From: Erythrocercus mccallii
Lineage: Eukaryota; Chordata; Aves; Passeriformes; Dicruridae
Direction of reading: 5' to 3'
Assembly (NCBI GenBank): GCA_013397435.1
Contig: VZRG01000879.1
Coordinates: 186,001 to 250,000, forward strand
Length of the DNA: 64,000 nucleotides
Shown here: positions 1 through 13,442 of the stretch, in pieces
Layout: each line of letters begins with the position of its first letter
Position numbering within the stretch: the first letter of the stretch is position 1
Notes under the pieces: model-generated
What the model was told of the DNA's origin: nothing
Databases searched by the model: none
The model's input: only the letters and a program-made list of their open reading frames with translations
Program-made: the position numbers and the translations under genes

Positions 1-2084
1 TGTCTTGCTTGCATTTAGCAAAAATGGAAGTCCCCCATACCCTTGCATCCTGCATATGTAACCATGTGAGTGTGGAGTAAAGCAGGGGAGTTGCGACTTC
101 TTGTCCTCCATAGTCTGCCCAGAAGCATTATACATCAGCCTTTATTACAGAGGTGTGCTGCCTTCCCCTGCCTTGGTTTTAGAGTAGTCTATAACTTTGG
201 GATCACTAGTTACTCTTACCTGAGAAATCCCCACTTCTCGAATGTTGCCACTTGTGAGAATGCAGGACACTGTGGATGCTAAGAGATGTAAGGACAAAGA
301 GGAGCAATGCTTCAGACCATCGTGAGAAGGCAAGCTCCCACACGAGCTGCAACAGCATCTTAGTAATCAGATAATATCTTGGTAGCAGCTAGTGCACCAG
401 CTGGGTAGGAAACTGTGCTGGTCTTGTACATGTGCTGTGCGTAGGAGTTTATTATGGAAAATATTTTGACAACCTTTATTATTTTCAAACACTTGTATGT
501 GTCACTAGAAAATTAAAGTAAATGTTAACCCAACAGCAGTTTTGTGTGCATAGTTTCCATGTCCATCCTTTATGGAGTACTCTCTGCTCCTTTGCAGGGA
601 ATTAAAGCCCACTATAAATCTTCATGTGGAATGAAAACAAAGTTATTCTAATCCTTTGAGAAGGCAATATACCAAAGGGATTAATTTCTACTTTTCTATA
701 AGCAGCAGTATCCCCGTCTGTTTTTCAGGGGCTGGTGCTTACCAGGAATACTTGTAAATGTAGTTCTCCCTACTCTACTGTCAATGTCTTCTTCAATGTC
801 CTTGAGGAGTTCAGCAAAACAAGGTGCAGAATGAAGAAGGCCAAAGAGCCTCAGAACCGTTGTTCTGGATTTGAGTACCACCTACCCAAAATAATTTTCT
901 CCTATGTGTACAGTCCATGTAGCAGGAACAATTGTTAGCAAAGTTTGAACTTGTGACCCAAGCAAATGTGATACCTTGTGTGGGAATTTGGGACTAGGGC
1001 AGAATGATACTTAGATCTTTGTTGAGTGAGCCATCAAACACTCTAATTGACAATAAGCAGGGTTATAGGCAGCTTAATTTCTTTGGATGCTGCTCTCTTA
1101 ATTTCTTTTTTCTGGCTGCACAGAGAAATCCAACACCTTGGTGTTGATATCAGCTTTATTTGATGTTTTGAGCTAAGCTGACAGAGATGACTTTTTGGTT
1201 GTACTAATAAAGAAATTGCTTTTGACAGCTTAGATCAGTTGTACCTCGCTGCCAGCACCGAGTGGACTTGTGGCAGGCTGGGTTTGTGATCCTGGTGGCT
1301 GGGGCAGAGTTGGACAGCACAGCTTTCTCTGCCTCTCACCTCTCCTCTCAGGACCTGCTGTGCCTGCCTGTGCCTTACCAGGAGAACCCCTCACATCTGC
1401 TGCCTAATGGGGGCTTCTCAATTCACACCACTCAGTGGTCTTCATAATTTGCCTTGGACGGAGTGTTGTTAAACCCCTGAACATTGCCTGGGTTTGCTGT
1501 CCCTTGAGGCACTGTCAGATCTAAACCGCTGCCAAACAAAATTATTCCACCTGCTCCTTGGCTCTAAGCATCTAATCACCCAAGCCCAGCAGAGTTTTGT
1601 TTAGAGAACAGAAATAATTGCAGTGCTGCACTGGTTCCCAGCAGAGCTAGCGGTGTCCATGTCACCCGGTGAACTGGAGAATGAAGGAGTAACTGAATGC
1701 CTTGTTCAGCTTGTTTCTCATGGGAATATTTCTAGGATTTTCATAGGACTCTCCTGGGTCTGCCCCAGCCTTTTTTGGCCAAAATTAGTGCCCTGAGTTT
1801 ATGGTGGAAGGGAGCAGCTGGAGAGTATTAGGCTCTGCTCCAAGCATGATTTTGAGCAGGCCAGTGCCTCATAGCTAAAGCTAGATGGTTTAACCGATTA
1901 TTTGCTGACTCATCACTTCTCCTGGTTTCTTTCCCACACAATTTTTAATGCCACACCCCTCTTCCTAGGGATAATGCATTACTTGTGCATCTTAATAGTT
2001 CATTCTTGGATAATTCTTCTAGCTAATTCTGTTTCACACTCATTTCTTCTCTCAAGTTTGCCCAGCACCCCAGAGGTACCCAGA
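1..2084. other. Unannotated non-coding stretch
   Basis: No gene is recognised here. The open frames are under 80 codons, overlap on both strands and resemble no family I know. A pyrimidine tract ending in CAG at about 716-728 could be a splice acceptor, but no convincing exon follows. The texture is that of vertebrate intron or intergenic DNA. Confidence 0.6.
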
Positions 2085-2143
2085 AATTGGACTTTTGATG
2101 ATCCAGATGTATCCCTTTCAACTCAGTATATTCTATGATTCTA
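2085..2143 (+). mobile_element. CR1 LINE fragment, 3' tip only
   Basis: The segment reads like the last 60 bp of an avian CR1 element. It has a 'TTGGACTT..GATGATCC' block, then a 'CCCTTTCAACTCAGTATATT' block, and ends in ATTCTATG repeated twice, the hallmark 3' terminus of chicken repeat 1. CR1 copies are usually heavily 5'-truncated by incomplete reverse transcription and lack a poly(A) tail, which fits such a short tip. It carries no coding sequence. It has the same orientation as the larger CR1 copy at about 21.2 kb and a near-identical terminus, so both probably come from related subfamilies. Confidence 0.8.
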
Positions 2144-3576
2144 TGGCAGATAGATTCTGACCATGATTGAAATACAAAATCTTTTAAATCAACTAATGTT
2201 ATCCATCCAAAATTTTTCTTCCTTCATCTGCTTGCCAGCCAAAATTCCTTAAACAAACTCTTTAGGAAAAATGCAGGTCCTTAGGTTCTTAAGCTGTTCT
2301 TACCTTCTGCTGGTGGTCTTGAATTAAGTCTGTGTACCTGCACACACTAAGGGGCATAGTTCTGTTTTAGGGTCTATCACAGCTGACTTGGAGGAATTTT
2401 TCTTACTACTATTTGCATGCTATCTTTGCCTGGAAGTAATTTGGAGTTAGAAACACAGAGTTCTGCTTCTGCTAATAAAGAACTGTCTCCAAGAGGCTCG
2501 TTAGTGGGGCTGCTGGCAGGCGCTATCCTGGGCACACAGAGACCAAGCATATGGCTGCAGAGTGGAAGTGCAGGGATTTCTGGGCAGCCAGAGACCTCTG
2601 AGCTCTGTTCAGATGCTCTCTGTACTGTCTTCAGTTTCCCTGGCTCATAAAAGCATTGCAAGACAGAATACACATAAGATACTGTAATCCTGGTGCAGTA
2701 AGCGAGTGCACAGTCTTGAAGCAAACTTTTCTTTCATATGTTTTGTATTTAATTTCAACACATGCCATACTGATGCATCCTATTTACATTCAGGTCTGTT
2801 TTAGACATCCGGCATAATTCAAGAATATTGTAGCTCTGAATGCATGCAATAAAAATATTTTCATACTCTTTTCTACAAAATAATCCTCGGGTCTGCAGTT
2901 TGCCAGTTTGTGGTAGCTTCAAGGCTTTTCCTAGACTACAGAATTTTTTTGAAAAAGGAAAAATGTCTGGAAGCTGTATTTATGTTCTACGAGTCCTAAT
3001 AATAAAAGCGCACTAATATCTTTTAAACCTCTCCAAGTAATTTCCCCAAAAACTTCCCTGTCCACAATAGTTTGTTGAAGCTCATGTGAATGTATCTATG
3101 CTCTTCAACAACACACTGAAGAAATATTTTGGTGCTAGGACAAGCCAGGACCACAAATTAAATTAGATGAAAAAAACTATGTTGATATGTTTCATGACAT
3201 AAATGAAAGATGCTTTGGGAAAAACAAAGAGGCAGTATTCTTTCTGGATAAGGCCTCAGCATGAAAACATGAATAGCAAATGAGTTTATTATTGAAGATA
3301 CGTACATCAAAGCCAACGTGACTGAGAAACTTTTTGGCCTAACCTACAGTTGTTGTCTTTGCTATTATTAAATGTCATGTGTTGGTGAGCAGCTAGGAGA
3401 CCAGGATATTTTTCCCATCTAGAGTTTTTTAAATCTGATGTAAATGGTCTTGGTTTCAAACCCCCTTGATCTTTGCATTAAGCCTGCATGATTTAAGTGA
3501 ACCCCAGACCTCAGGCTGGCCTGTCTGGGGTGACCTTCACTCTTACAGGGTGATGGTGCAGAGCCATGGAAAGCGA

Positions 3577-3586
3577 GGGGGGGGGG
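3577..3586. repeat. Poly(G) run, 10 bp
   Basis: Ten consecutive G residues, preceded by AAGCGA and followed by CACC. Such runs are length-polymorphic and prone to sequencing error. No further role can be inferred. Confidence 0.9.
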
Positions 3587-4773
3587 CACCATCTGGAGGA
3601 GAAAATGATCTCAGGGTCTTTGGATTGTAGGTTAGAGAAAAAGAAATAGAACATTTCTCTAAGACAAATATTTTCTTTTGACTATTCCAGTTGATGACAT
3701 TTGTAGGGGGAAAGGCTTTCTTCTGACGGAGCGGAGACAAAGCGTTTGTCTCTATTGGCTTCTTATTAACATCAGACCATGGAAGTCTTTGAGACAAGGT
3801 TTTTTTCTGCTATTAAAAATAATTAAATAAAACTAGGAACTGATCTTGATTTTCCTGCTGCTAAAGCCTGCTATGCCCAGGACAGAGTTTTTAGATGCAG
3901 AAAAATTCTCAGACCTTTTTCCCTCAAAAACTGTTCGCATTGAATTTCTATGTCTTTAGGAGATGGAGTGAGGAAGGGAGCCTGCCCAGTTCCACACACA
4001 TTCATTGATTACAACGCTGTAGTGCTCAGCTCTTCCCAGACGTCTCAAATCATTGTAAGTAATTGGGTTAAAGTCAGAATTTATCATACTTACTTAGCTC
4101 AGATCTAATCGTTCTTTCCAGAACTGTTTGCTGAATCACTTGGCATGTCTAACCTTATCGTCCCCGTTAACTTCTTATCCCCAATTGACAAATGTAATCT
4201 CTGTCTTTACTTCTGCAAGGAGTGAGACAGGAATCCTTAGAGATTTCTGTGGCTCGCTGTGCAGCCTGCCAACAAGCATCCCAGAAACTATTGGGAAGAT
4301 GCTTGCAGCTGCTGGAGAAGATTTGGAATGGTTTAAGGTTTAATGGGCATGGAAAGTAGGGTTTCTTGTCAAGATGGTTTACTCATTTATTCATTTCTAT
4401 CTGTTTTAAAAACAGAAAGTCTGCTAAAGTTAATAGATGTCAGCAGTCAGAGATTGCTACATCGAGCCTAGGGTGAAGGGTATAGATGGTGTTTTGTGCC
4501 TTTCACAACCCAAGCCATTGTATTTTGCTTGAGACACTTTTCTCTAAGCTTATAAAATCACTCTTGGCTCTAGATATTTTCTGAGCATATGACTGAACCA
4601 CTTTACAGGAAAACACTTACAGTGTTGTGCCTGAGTTGCACACAGGGGACTTGAGATTTCCCTCCCCCATAAAGCAGAAGTGACACTATGAAAGCAAATG
4701 GACCATAGGGTTGTGGAACTGAAGTTAGCAAGCAGAAATCCAGCCTATATTCTGTAGCATATTCTCATTGCTG

Positions 4774-4796
4774 GCTATTTTTGCTATTTTTGCTAT
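4774..4796. repeat. 9-bp tandem repeat, 2.5 copies
   Basis: GCTATTTTT occurs twice back to back, followed by a partial third copy GCTAT. This is a small replication-slippage repeat without coding context. Confidence 0.85.
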
Positions 4797-7700
4797 GAGA
4801 AATTTTCTTGAAAATGAGGGCAGGGAGCAGATAGGAATACGCAAGGGCAGAAAGAGGTTCTTTGAGGATTTTAAGGAGTTTGCAAGTACATGCTGAAGAG
4901 CTAATATATGCCACAACTGGGAGAAGAAGTTGGATGTCCTCCTCCCCTGTGTGTTTGTGTGCATAATTTTACATAATTGGTGTTCTGATGCATAATGCCG
5001 TCATTTGCCACCCTGACTTCTGGTGTGCTTGGCTCAGCTCAGTGAGCTGGAGGATGTTGTTACCCTCAGATGGAAAGGAGGCTCATCTTCTGCTCACACT
5101 CAGTTCAAGGCACCTTGGAGGGTAGCTGTCCTTGCATTGGGCGTGGTGATCAAGAAGTGCTTGCTTTGCTACACTGCTAGCTGGGACTCTAACTTCCCGT
5201 GTTCTTCAGCCTGCTCAGAAAGGCCAGGGCTTAATAATTGGTTGGGACTTTCAAAAGGGATGTTTGCCCGGATGCGAGCGTTTCCCCCGAGATCTCTGGT
5301 TCACAATGGAGCTCTGCGTCAGAGCTGGCCTGAGGCCCCGGGGATGGGGCATGGCCAGCAGTGCTCAGCCCTTCCTCCCTGCCTCCCTGCATGACCTGGC
5401 ATCCAGAGACCCTCTTGTGTGTTTGCTGTCCAGAGTGCATGGACCCAAATGTAAAACTGAAATCACAATTTGAACGTAGCCTTAAATTCAGCTCTGTCCT
5501 GGGCTGGTGACTCTGCTGATGGCTGTGGCTGGGCTCAGGCAGCACCCGCTGGTATTTCCTCTGCAGACACGTGGGTGGGGCAGAGGCCCAGAAGTCTCTT
5601 CTTTTGCTGCCTAGAGGAAAGTAGAAATAAGAATACAGTGTGTGCCTGCTCGACTACTGCCTATCTGTCCTTTGACTGCATCTGTGGAGTATGCCAGTGC
5701 TGGGCTCTGTCTCTTTTTAACTTTTAAATTGACGATTTCATACTGGTGCGACGTCACCTTGATGTGGCTGCCCACAGGCTCCAAAGGGCACACTCCTCTT
5801 CCAGAAGATGCTGATGGGGATAACAGCCACTGTCCCCAGCCTCTCTAAAGTGCCTGGCAGAACCCATGGTGCTTGTGCTAGGAGAGGAGGCATCAAAATC
5901 AACTCAGTTCTGCCTAAGCTGGCTAGGGTGAAGTGACATAAAGCTACAGGAGGGGCCGAGTAGTCTTTCAAATTCAGAGGCAACATATGGGATGAAAGAG
6001 AGGAGAGAAAGAAGGAATTGCCCATGGAGTATATCCAGTGTCTTGTGAGAGAGTGAAAACTTCAGGCTTTCCAGTGAACTTCACCCAGATCTACATCTCT
6101 TTCTTTTCTTTGATCTGGGCTCTCCTTTACACTACATATTTGTTTTAAACAAAGACCAAAGGGAGGTAGAAATCTCCTTGCATTGCAGGATACTTTCTTT
6201 TTAGTTACTCTGCTATCCCTTTCTGCTCTCCATGAAATAAAGTCATTAGATATTTTGCCTCATAAATGGAGGAATTTAAATATACTGGGTTTACAGCCAT
6301 GTTGATTCGGCGTTGCTGTTAGCTACACCTGAATGATTCCCACAGGATGGGAAAAATTGCTGGCAAAAAGAGAGTTTATGTTCAGGGGCAACAGGAGGTT
6401 GTTTGCATCCTGACAGCACCATACTGATGGATGTTTGCAGCTGTGGTCTGAGCACCCAAAAATTATATCCATAAAGGATAGATCTGATTGTTAGAACAAA
6501 GGAAGCCTCGGAGAAAATTGTAGCTATGTAGTCAGCTGTGTGGCTGCATACATGGATGGATCTCTGCTTCCTCCAGCTCCCTTAAGTGGGAATTGAGGCA
6601 GGTTTCCTTTTAGTAATGTTTAAAGCACTTCCCTCGGGGTAGATTTCCCTTTGCATTCATTCTGGTGTGCACATTATCACAGATTAAACATCTTGGAGAA
6701 AAAACGCCATGTCTGTTTATTCCTATCTACCCTATCAGATGAAGGCTTTAGCTCATCCTCATCTGTGGCCAAGGAGTGTGAAGCTTGCTTTTGCAGCACA
6801 GCTTGGCACCGGTGTGGCCCACGAGGTGAAGCAAGTCACTGCAGTTGCTGGCTGCCATAGGGACTGATCTGGCACATGGGTGTAATTCAGGTATGAGGCC
6901 GCAGTCCAGCATGGCACAGGCTTGGCACATCAAGGTCACCACCTTGGCTAAGTCAGCACAAAGTTTCCTTACATTTACCTAATCCTTTCCCCTTAATTAA
7001 GATACATTTGCAACTAAATCTACTAAATCTGGAGTGCCTCATGGCAGCCCTGCAGAGGGTTTCCTGTCTCTGCTTTTGTAGCAATCGCATTGAAACCATC
7101 TCCTCCTTACCAAGTGAGAATCAGAACGCTTCGAGCTCTGCTGGCTCCTCATAAGCTGTGCTCTGTTAGCTCCAAATATTCTTTGAACACTATCTTCTTC
7201 AAAGCTGCTTTTCAGGTAGAGCGAGTTGAAAACCAGGAGAGATTACCACCGGGTGTTTTTTTCCTCTCTCATTTTGAGAGGAAGTTTGAATTCAAAATGT
7301 TTTGACCAGCTTCGTTTTCATAAAAGAGTCACCAAATGTAGCTGTGCTCTCTTTAGTATAAGAAAGGTAAAAAGGATGCAGTGCTTTGACAGTTATCTAT
7401 CTGCTGATTGCCACGTGTACCAAGTGTCAGGATGACATTGATGGCCTTAGAAAATAAATCCACTGAGGCAGGAAGAGTACATTCCTTTGCTTTTTTACAA
7501 TGCTAAGTGTGTGTATTGTCTGTGCTGAGCCAGTGCTGAATAATAATGAGTGACTATAGTTAGTGTCTAAGCCAGGGGAAGCCAGGCCTCCAGCCAGCCT
7601 GGGGTTAGGAGCTCTGCTGATTATTCAGTTTAGTTTGAGACACACATTTTGCCTAAATGCCTGAGTCTTTTCTTCCCAATTATTTTGAGGTCTAGAAGGA

Positions 7701-9777
7701 TACACTCTTTTAATTTCTATGAAGTCAAAATGTTAAAATCTAAAACCTGTAAGATTAGATTTTTAATGCTTTGAGCATGTTTGCTTGTTTTAATCTGAGA
7801 AGAACTTTTGGCTAGAAAATATCAGTTAAGCTTGTGATTGGAAAAAAAGACAATCACTAAAACAAACAAATAACCTCTCCTTCCAACTTGTTTGTTTTGA
7901 AGGGGGTGGAGCGTGACAGGATTTTGAGTCTGCTCAACATCTGAAAATCAGAAAGTGAAGGCTTCTTGCAAAGCCTTTCTTTCCTGTCCACCTAGGCCTC
8001 TGTTTTTCTAGCGCACACAAGTCCTGCTGTTGTGCCTGTATCAGACAACAGTGCTCATCTGGTCCATCTCCAGGGTGCCAGTGAATTTACATCCTGTCAT
8101 CTAAGGAGGTGACTAGGGTAAGAAAGTTCTAATTCCACCTCTCAGATCTCATTTTAGACATCCTTGAAAAAGGATCTCTGGCAGTCCAGGATCTGACTGG
8201 AGTGGATGGAGGAAAAGGATTAAGGATTCTGCCTAATCCAGCTCAAAACTCTTGACAGCACCCAACAAAAATGATACAGGGAATAGGCAGCTTTTGCAGT
8301 ATTCCCTATTCAAAACAAGGATTTGTCCTTCATGGCCACTGTCAAGTAGAGAGTTGGAAGTCTGACTTTATATCCCTGAGTGGCTCTGCGTTTTGTGGCC
8401 ATCTGGGATTTTGTTTATTATCAGCTGTTGGTGTTTCATTTTGGAAACAGGATTGACTCCCTGAAATACAGGGCTCCTGTTTCCTTTGGGAAGGAGCGAT
8501 TGGTAGCTCTACATGTGGGAGGTGGGATTTGGCAGTGTGTTTTCCATTCAGATGTTTATGATTTTGAGCAGGTTCATAGCTGCTATTTGTAAAATCCTCA
8601 TTAGTTAAAGCACTTCAGAGTTCCAGGACCTGTTGCCGCCTTCTCTTATCCCTTATTCCTTTTCCTCCCCAGCCACCTCCTGGTGTCTCTGCACCGTGCT
8701 GAATGAGCCCTGATGCTCTTGCCTGCGCCTGTTATCAGCACAAAAGCCTCTCGACAGAACAGCCCTGAGGAGAACAAGCTGGAGCAAAGATGTGATGGGA
8801 ATGTTTTGCTGGACAGCCCAGCTGGGTTGCTTGGCTTATCCTTGCTTGTGGGAGGGAGGTGGCTGCTTCTATTCCTCACCTTGTTGATACCTAATGAGAA
8901 TTTTTGCTGCTTTGATTCAAAGGGGAGGCCACTGCTCCGAGGTTTTCCTGACCCAGGCAGAACAACTTGTGCTTGCAGGTCTGCTGGGTGCTCTTTCAGG
9001 ATGGAGAAACGGGAGAGAAAAAGCACCTACCTTTTGTTAAGAACACAAAGTAATATTTAGAGTTTCTTTTTCCATCTTATATCAAGGATTTTATTAGCTT
9101 ATAGGAGTTCTGGTGCAACTTCTGGTTGAAGTTTGGAAATAGGATATTATGTTCTGAAAATATGATATTTTGCTCTAAAGACAGTGTGGATAAAACACAG
9201 AACTTAGAAATAAATTTTAGAGAGCTGAATTTCTAGTGGAAAAGGACTTATTTTTGCTTGCTTGCTAGCTGTTTCTGTTGGTCTAAGAAGACAAATTAAA
9301 GTGAGACTAGACCAGCAAAGCTGCAGTGGGAGGAAATGAGAAGACCCTCTTTGATCTCAAATGCTCAATCAAGAGGCATTTGCCAGTAATGTCAAATGAG
9401 ATTTGTCAAGTCCTAGGTAGAGGCCAGCAGGGCCTAGAACTGAACAAAAGGAGGAGGTATCATACTATAAATTTGGTTTCAACATATTCAGAGTTAATCT
9501 TCCTTTCCCCACATAATATGAAGGTTATTAACCTGACTACAAATGGACCTACTGGGGAGTTAAGTGTCACGTGGACAGGATTACTACATTTTGAAAAGAA
9601 TTTGTGCTGGTGACTGTGACATAATAAATGTAATAAGTGCCTCTTTAGATCTTCTATAAGTGGCAAGGAATCATTGATCACCCTGTGGGATGGGGGATGG
9701 GGAGCTTGTTTTTGATGTTTTAATACCGTCAGAAATGAGATCTCTGAGTTGTTGATGAAAAGAGCACATAAATTTGT

Positions 9778-9800
9778 GATTATTATCATTATTATTATTC
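9778..9800. repeat. ATT-rich microsatellite
   Basis: The tract alternates ATT triplets with a single ATC interruption. It is a short imperfect trinucleotide microsatellite. A comparable tract lies at 38284-38309. Confidence 0.8.
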
Positions 9801-11810
9801 ATTTTTCTGTCTTAAAGAGACCGAGAGGGAGTTGGTGCTGAGGGGTGAGAAATAATCATTAGCATCTTCACATTTGCACTGCAGATTAATCTGGGGAAAT
9901 GAGGCTGGTAGTTTTTAAGCCTCTTGCATATTTACCAGGTGAACCATTTAACTTGATCTCTCCTTTTACTATTTTTCTAACCAGAGAGTTTTCCACATAA
10001 AGATTTAAAAGGTCACAAGGTTAAGCAGAAATCAGAAGCTGATTCATTGCATAAGTACCCTTAGCAGGCATTTTGGCCAATGCTGTATTAAAGTTTGTTT
10101 TAAATTGTGGGTTTTTTTCCTTCCACTGAAAGATGTGATTCGGTTGTTTTTACATTCCTGCACCACTTGCCTTGTGCTCACTTTCCTGAACCTTTCAAGG
10201 TTCTCAGTGCAAGAATGATTTTCTGATTGTTTCCAAGTAAATGTCCAGCTCAGAGGGCTGGCAGTGGCAATTCCGACATTATTTTATGCTGCCCTCAGTA
10301 TTCACACTTGATTTCTCCTGCTGGTCAGTACATATCAGGTAAATCTTAGAGCTACTAGGAGCAGATGGCAGCTCTGAGCAAAGCTGTGCTGTGCAAGGCA
10401 AAGGAAAGTGGTGGCTGTAGCAGTACAACACACGGTGAAAGCTCTAGCTGAGGGAGCTGCGCTAGGTATTTAGAAATGCATCTTTAGTGGAGACACAAAA
10501 CAGAGACTCTGCCTGCTTGTGAGCACTAGAGATCCCCTGAACATGTGTTCCAACAGCAAACATCTTAACCAGAGTATTGGAGGTAATTAGTCAGTCTGCC
10601 TGCATTCCTTCTGCAGCCTCAATTAATTATGAGCCTCTTGCTAACTTCTGGATGAAACGGTTCTGTAGTGGTGTGAGAGGATGTTAACCAGCTGCCACCT
10701 TCAGTTTCCATCGATACTTTATAAGTACTGTACAAAGGACTTGAAAGCAAGGTTTCTTGCTTGTGAGCGCAAGCTCGGCTCCTGCTGATCTCTTCCTCCC
10801 TGAGCACTTGGCCTGAGAGGAGGAAGACAATCCTACCTGTACTGGTAGCAAATACATATGCTACAGCAAGAAAATGCTTTGGTATGCTTCAAAGAGGAAG
10901 CTGTTACTTTTAGTGTTTCATCCTTTGTTGACTGAAATATGAACACAGGCAGCAGAAACATGTAAGTAGATGCAGTGGGAAGAGCAGTACTGCAACACAA
11001 CTATCAGTGTCAGTTTCTTGGATAAGGTCGACGGGAAAAGCAGGTTGGATCTTTTATTAGGTCTATTGATATTGTTGGGGGAGGCAGGCTTTTAAACATG
11101 TAAATGTGGTTTCTCGTATCTGAAATAGAAGCATCAGTGTTTTAAACTAAATAAATACATGTTGAGAACACTTTCCCCAAGTTTAGCAAAGTTATGTTAA
11201 TCACTTAGACCATCTGTTGGAGAAAATGTAGTTGTGAAGCTGGGATAGTCTAGGGGCACATTAGTGAGAGAAGAGATAATAAAATTGTTTGTTTCTCTAG
11301 GACAGAGTAAAGTTTTTGAGAATTACTTGCTTTTTCTGGTGGTGTTACAGTTCCTTTTTAGAAGTAAGAAAGATGTTTTATTCATTTTTTAAAGATACAT
11401 TTTCTGTGAGGCTCTAAAATTGTGGTGTATTGAGCAGTTCCTCAGTTTAGCAGGAGGATGAGGTTAAGTTCTCCCTTGCCTGTAGCCCTGCCTGGGCTGG
11501 GAGAGCTCCAAGAGTTTCTGGGTAAATTCTGCCCAGCCTGTGCAGCTGGAGGGTGTAAAACAGCTACACTGCTACTTTATCCTGAGAGGTAGGAGGGCAA
11601 GAACTCTACAGAAAAGAGTTAAAGTCGATTAAAGAAGTGTGGCTGGCTCCTAATGGCCTGCTGCCTGAGCTTTTCAGCCTGACAGCATCTCTCCTCCTTA
11701 AACACATTATGAAGCCTTGAAAGATGATTTGGATGTCTTTATGACAGTGGCATTTGCTCAGGAGGAGCTGTCTGTTTGTTTAAATACAGCCCCAAAGGAG
11801 GCTTGTTTTC

Positions 11811-11830
11811 CTAGGATTTCCTAGGATTTC
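11811..11830. repeat. 10-bp tandem duplication
   Basis: CTAGGATTTC is present twice, head to tail and without mismatch. It is most simply a slippage duplication. Confidence 0.85.
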
Positions 11831-13434
11831 CTCTAACTGCTGACCCAAACAGGAGAAGAGAGTGTCCAGGGAAGGGACATCACAGCCTGGCTGAGTGCTG
11901 GCAGAAGTGTGATTAATCTTGACTAGACAACTGTGCCAGAGCCACTTCCAAAATGCTGGACTCCAAATCAAATACGTAGTGTACTTGTGACAACTCTTCT
12001 GTCCTTTTCAATTACTGTGTCTTGCTCTCAATTCCAAATACATCAGTCTTGTTTGAAGGCTTTGTTATACCCCACTGACGTGCTAATGTAAGCTATAATC
12101 TCTCCTTGTTATAACATTTACTGCCAGTAAAGCTCATGTGGACAAGGAGAAGTAGAATTGCAGGGAAAAGCAGTATTTAGCAAAAAGTAACCATTTACTC
12201 AGGTTGCCCTCATGCTTTTTGGGAGATGTCAAGACACACCTGAGAGCAAGTTCTTCATGTGGTCTAGTACTTGACCTAAAGGAAACAGTATGAGTGTTTG
12301 AGACCACTTGTAAAACATACAGGCAATACATCAAATCTCATTGTTGTTAACATTTCCCCACATGTGTAATTCATTGAAGGCTTTGGAGATAATGTTGCGC
12401 TGCTGAGACATAATAAGTCAGGGATCTAAACTTTTTAGGAGGGGCAGGTGGTAGAACCCCAGATGAATATGTCACCCAATGTAGGACCACAAAACCCTCA
12501 AATTCTATGGGAGGGAGGTTGCTTCTGCCCTTCTACTGGTCTGCTTTCTGTGATTTAGCAAACTGGGTTATGTAGTCAATGTGATTAATTCCCCTTGGAC
12601 CATCCACTGCAGTGCTCCTAATTTCAGATCAAGAGGAAGGAAGCAAAGGCTTCTGTATGAAACAAAGGATGTCACATACTGATCTCCATTGTTACAGCAG
12701 TAGAGGAACTGGTTTAATAACCAAATGAAGATCAAATGAAGCACAAAATCAAAGAGAGAAGCAGAATGATAAAATAGTTTTAAAATATTGCAAAATCTCT
12801 GCAGCAACATTGGCTCCTGTCATTTTATTACTGAGGTTAAAGAAACCTAGTGTTTTTACAAGATCTGTGGCTCTGAAGAAATTTTCCTTCAGAATAAGAC
12901 CCTTCTAAAAATGCATTTCCTTTTGCTCCTGGAGTAGATCTCATTAAGTTGAACAGGGCAGCTTTCCTTGTATTCCAGACCTGCTGTTTTCCTCATGAAC
13001 TGGGAGGCTCCTGAATTTTCCATCCAGAACTGCTGCCATGAACCTGGGGGACTGAGGCTTGTTGTTGACTGCTTGCTGCCTGCCTCTCTGTGCTGTGTTG
13101 TGGTAAATTCAACAAATAATTGATTTAGCAGTGCAGGAAGGTCACCAATCTTCTTTTTATAGTTGTCATGTACAGCTTGAGATCCCTGTCCTGCAGCTCT
13201 TAGCTCTTGGAAAATACATTTGCTAGGAGGGCTTGTGGTCTTTTTTTTCCTAACTGCACAATGGTGGCAAATCAGGTGCTTTAAATTTTTAAAGGATTAA
13301 AGAGGGCTGTGCTGTGTGTTGAATTGCAGGTCACTGCTCTTCTCCAAATCAAGAGAATGAAATTGTTATCTGGTATGGTCACCTGCAGGAATGAGTTTGA
13401 ATAATGATATTAGTACATTCAAGTACAGATTCAT

Positions 13435-13442
13435 TGACGTCA
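13435..13442. promoter_or_regulatory. Perfect CRE palindrome (TGACGTCA)
   Basis: The octamer TGACGTCA is the full consensus site for CREB/ATF bZIP dimers. CpG-containing octamers are depleted in vertebrate DNA, so a perfect one is mildly notable. It lies just upstream of an AT-rich CNE-like stretch. No promoter elements or transcript evidence are visible nearby, and a single octamer can arise by chance in 64 kb. Confidence 0.3.

Larger units (their letters stand above)
2144..13434. other. Unannotated non-coding stretch
   Basis: Eleven kilobases without a recognisable gene. Frames reach about 126 codons (8646-9026, minus strand) but are mirrored by similar frames on the other strand, as expected of chance. 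Visible low-complexity pieces are a run of ten G at 3577-3586, a 9-bp tandem repeat (GCTATTTTT) at 4774-4796, an ATT-rich tract at 9778-9800 and a 10-bp tandem duplication (CTAGGATTTC) at 11811-11830. The interval around 5230-5600 is locally richer in GC and has a few CpGs, but too few for a CpG island. Confidence 0.6.

Noticed and set aside
716..825. Possible exon after GTCTGTTTTTCAG
   Set aside because: The acceptor is plausible, but the only donor candidate (AAGGTGCAG) is weak.
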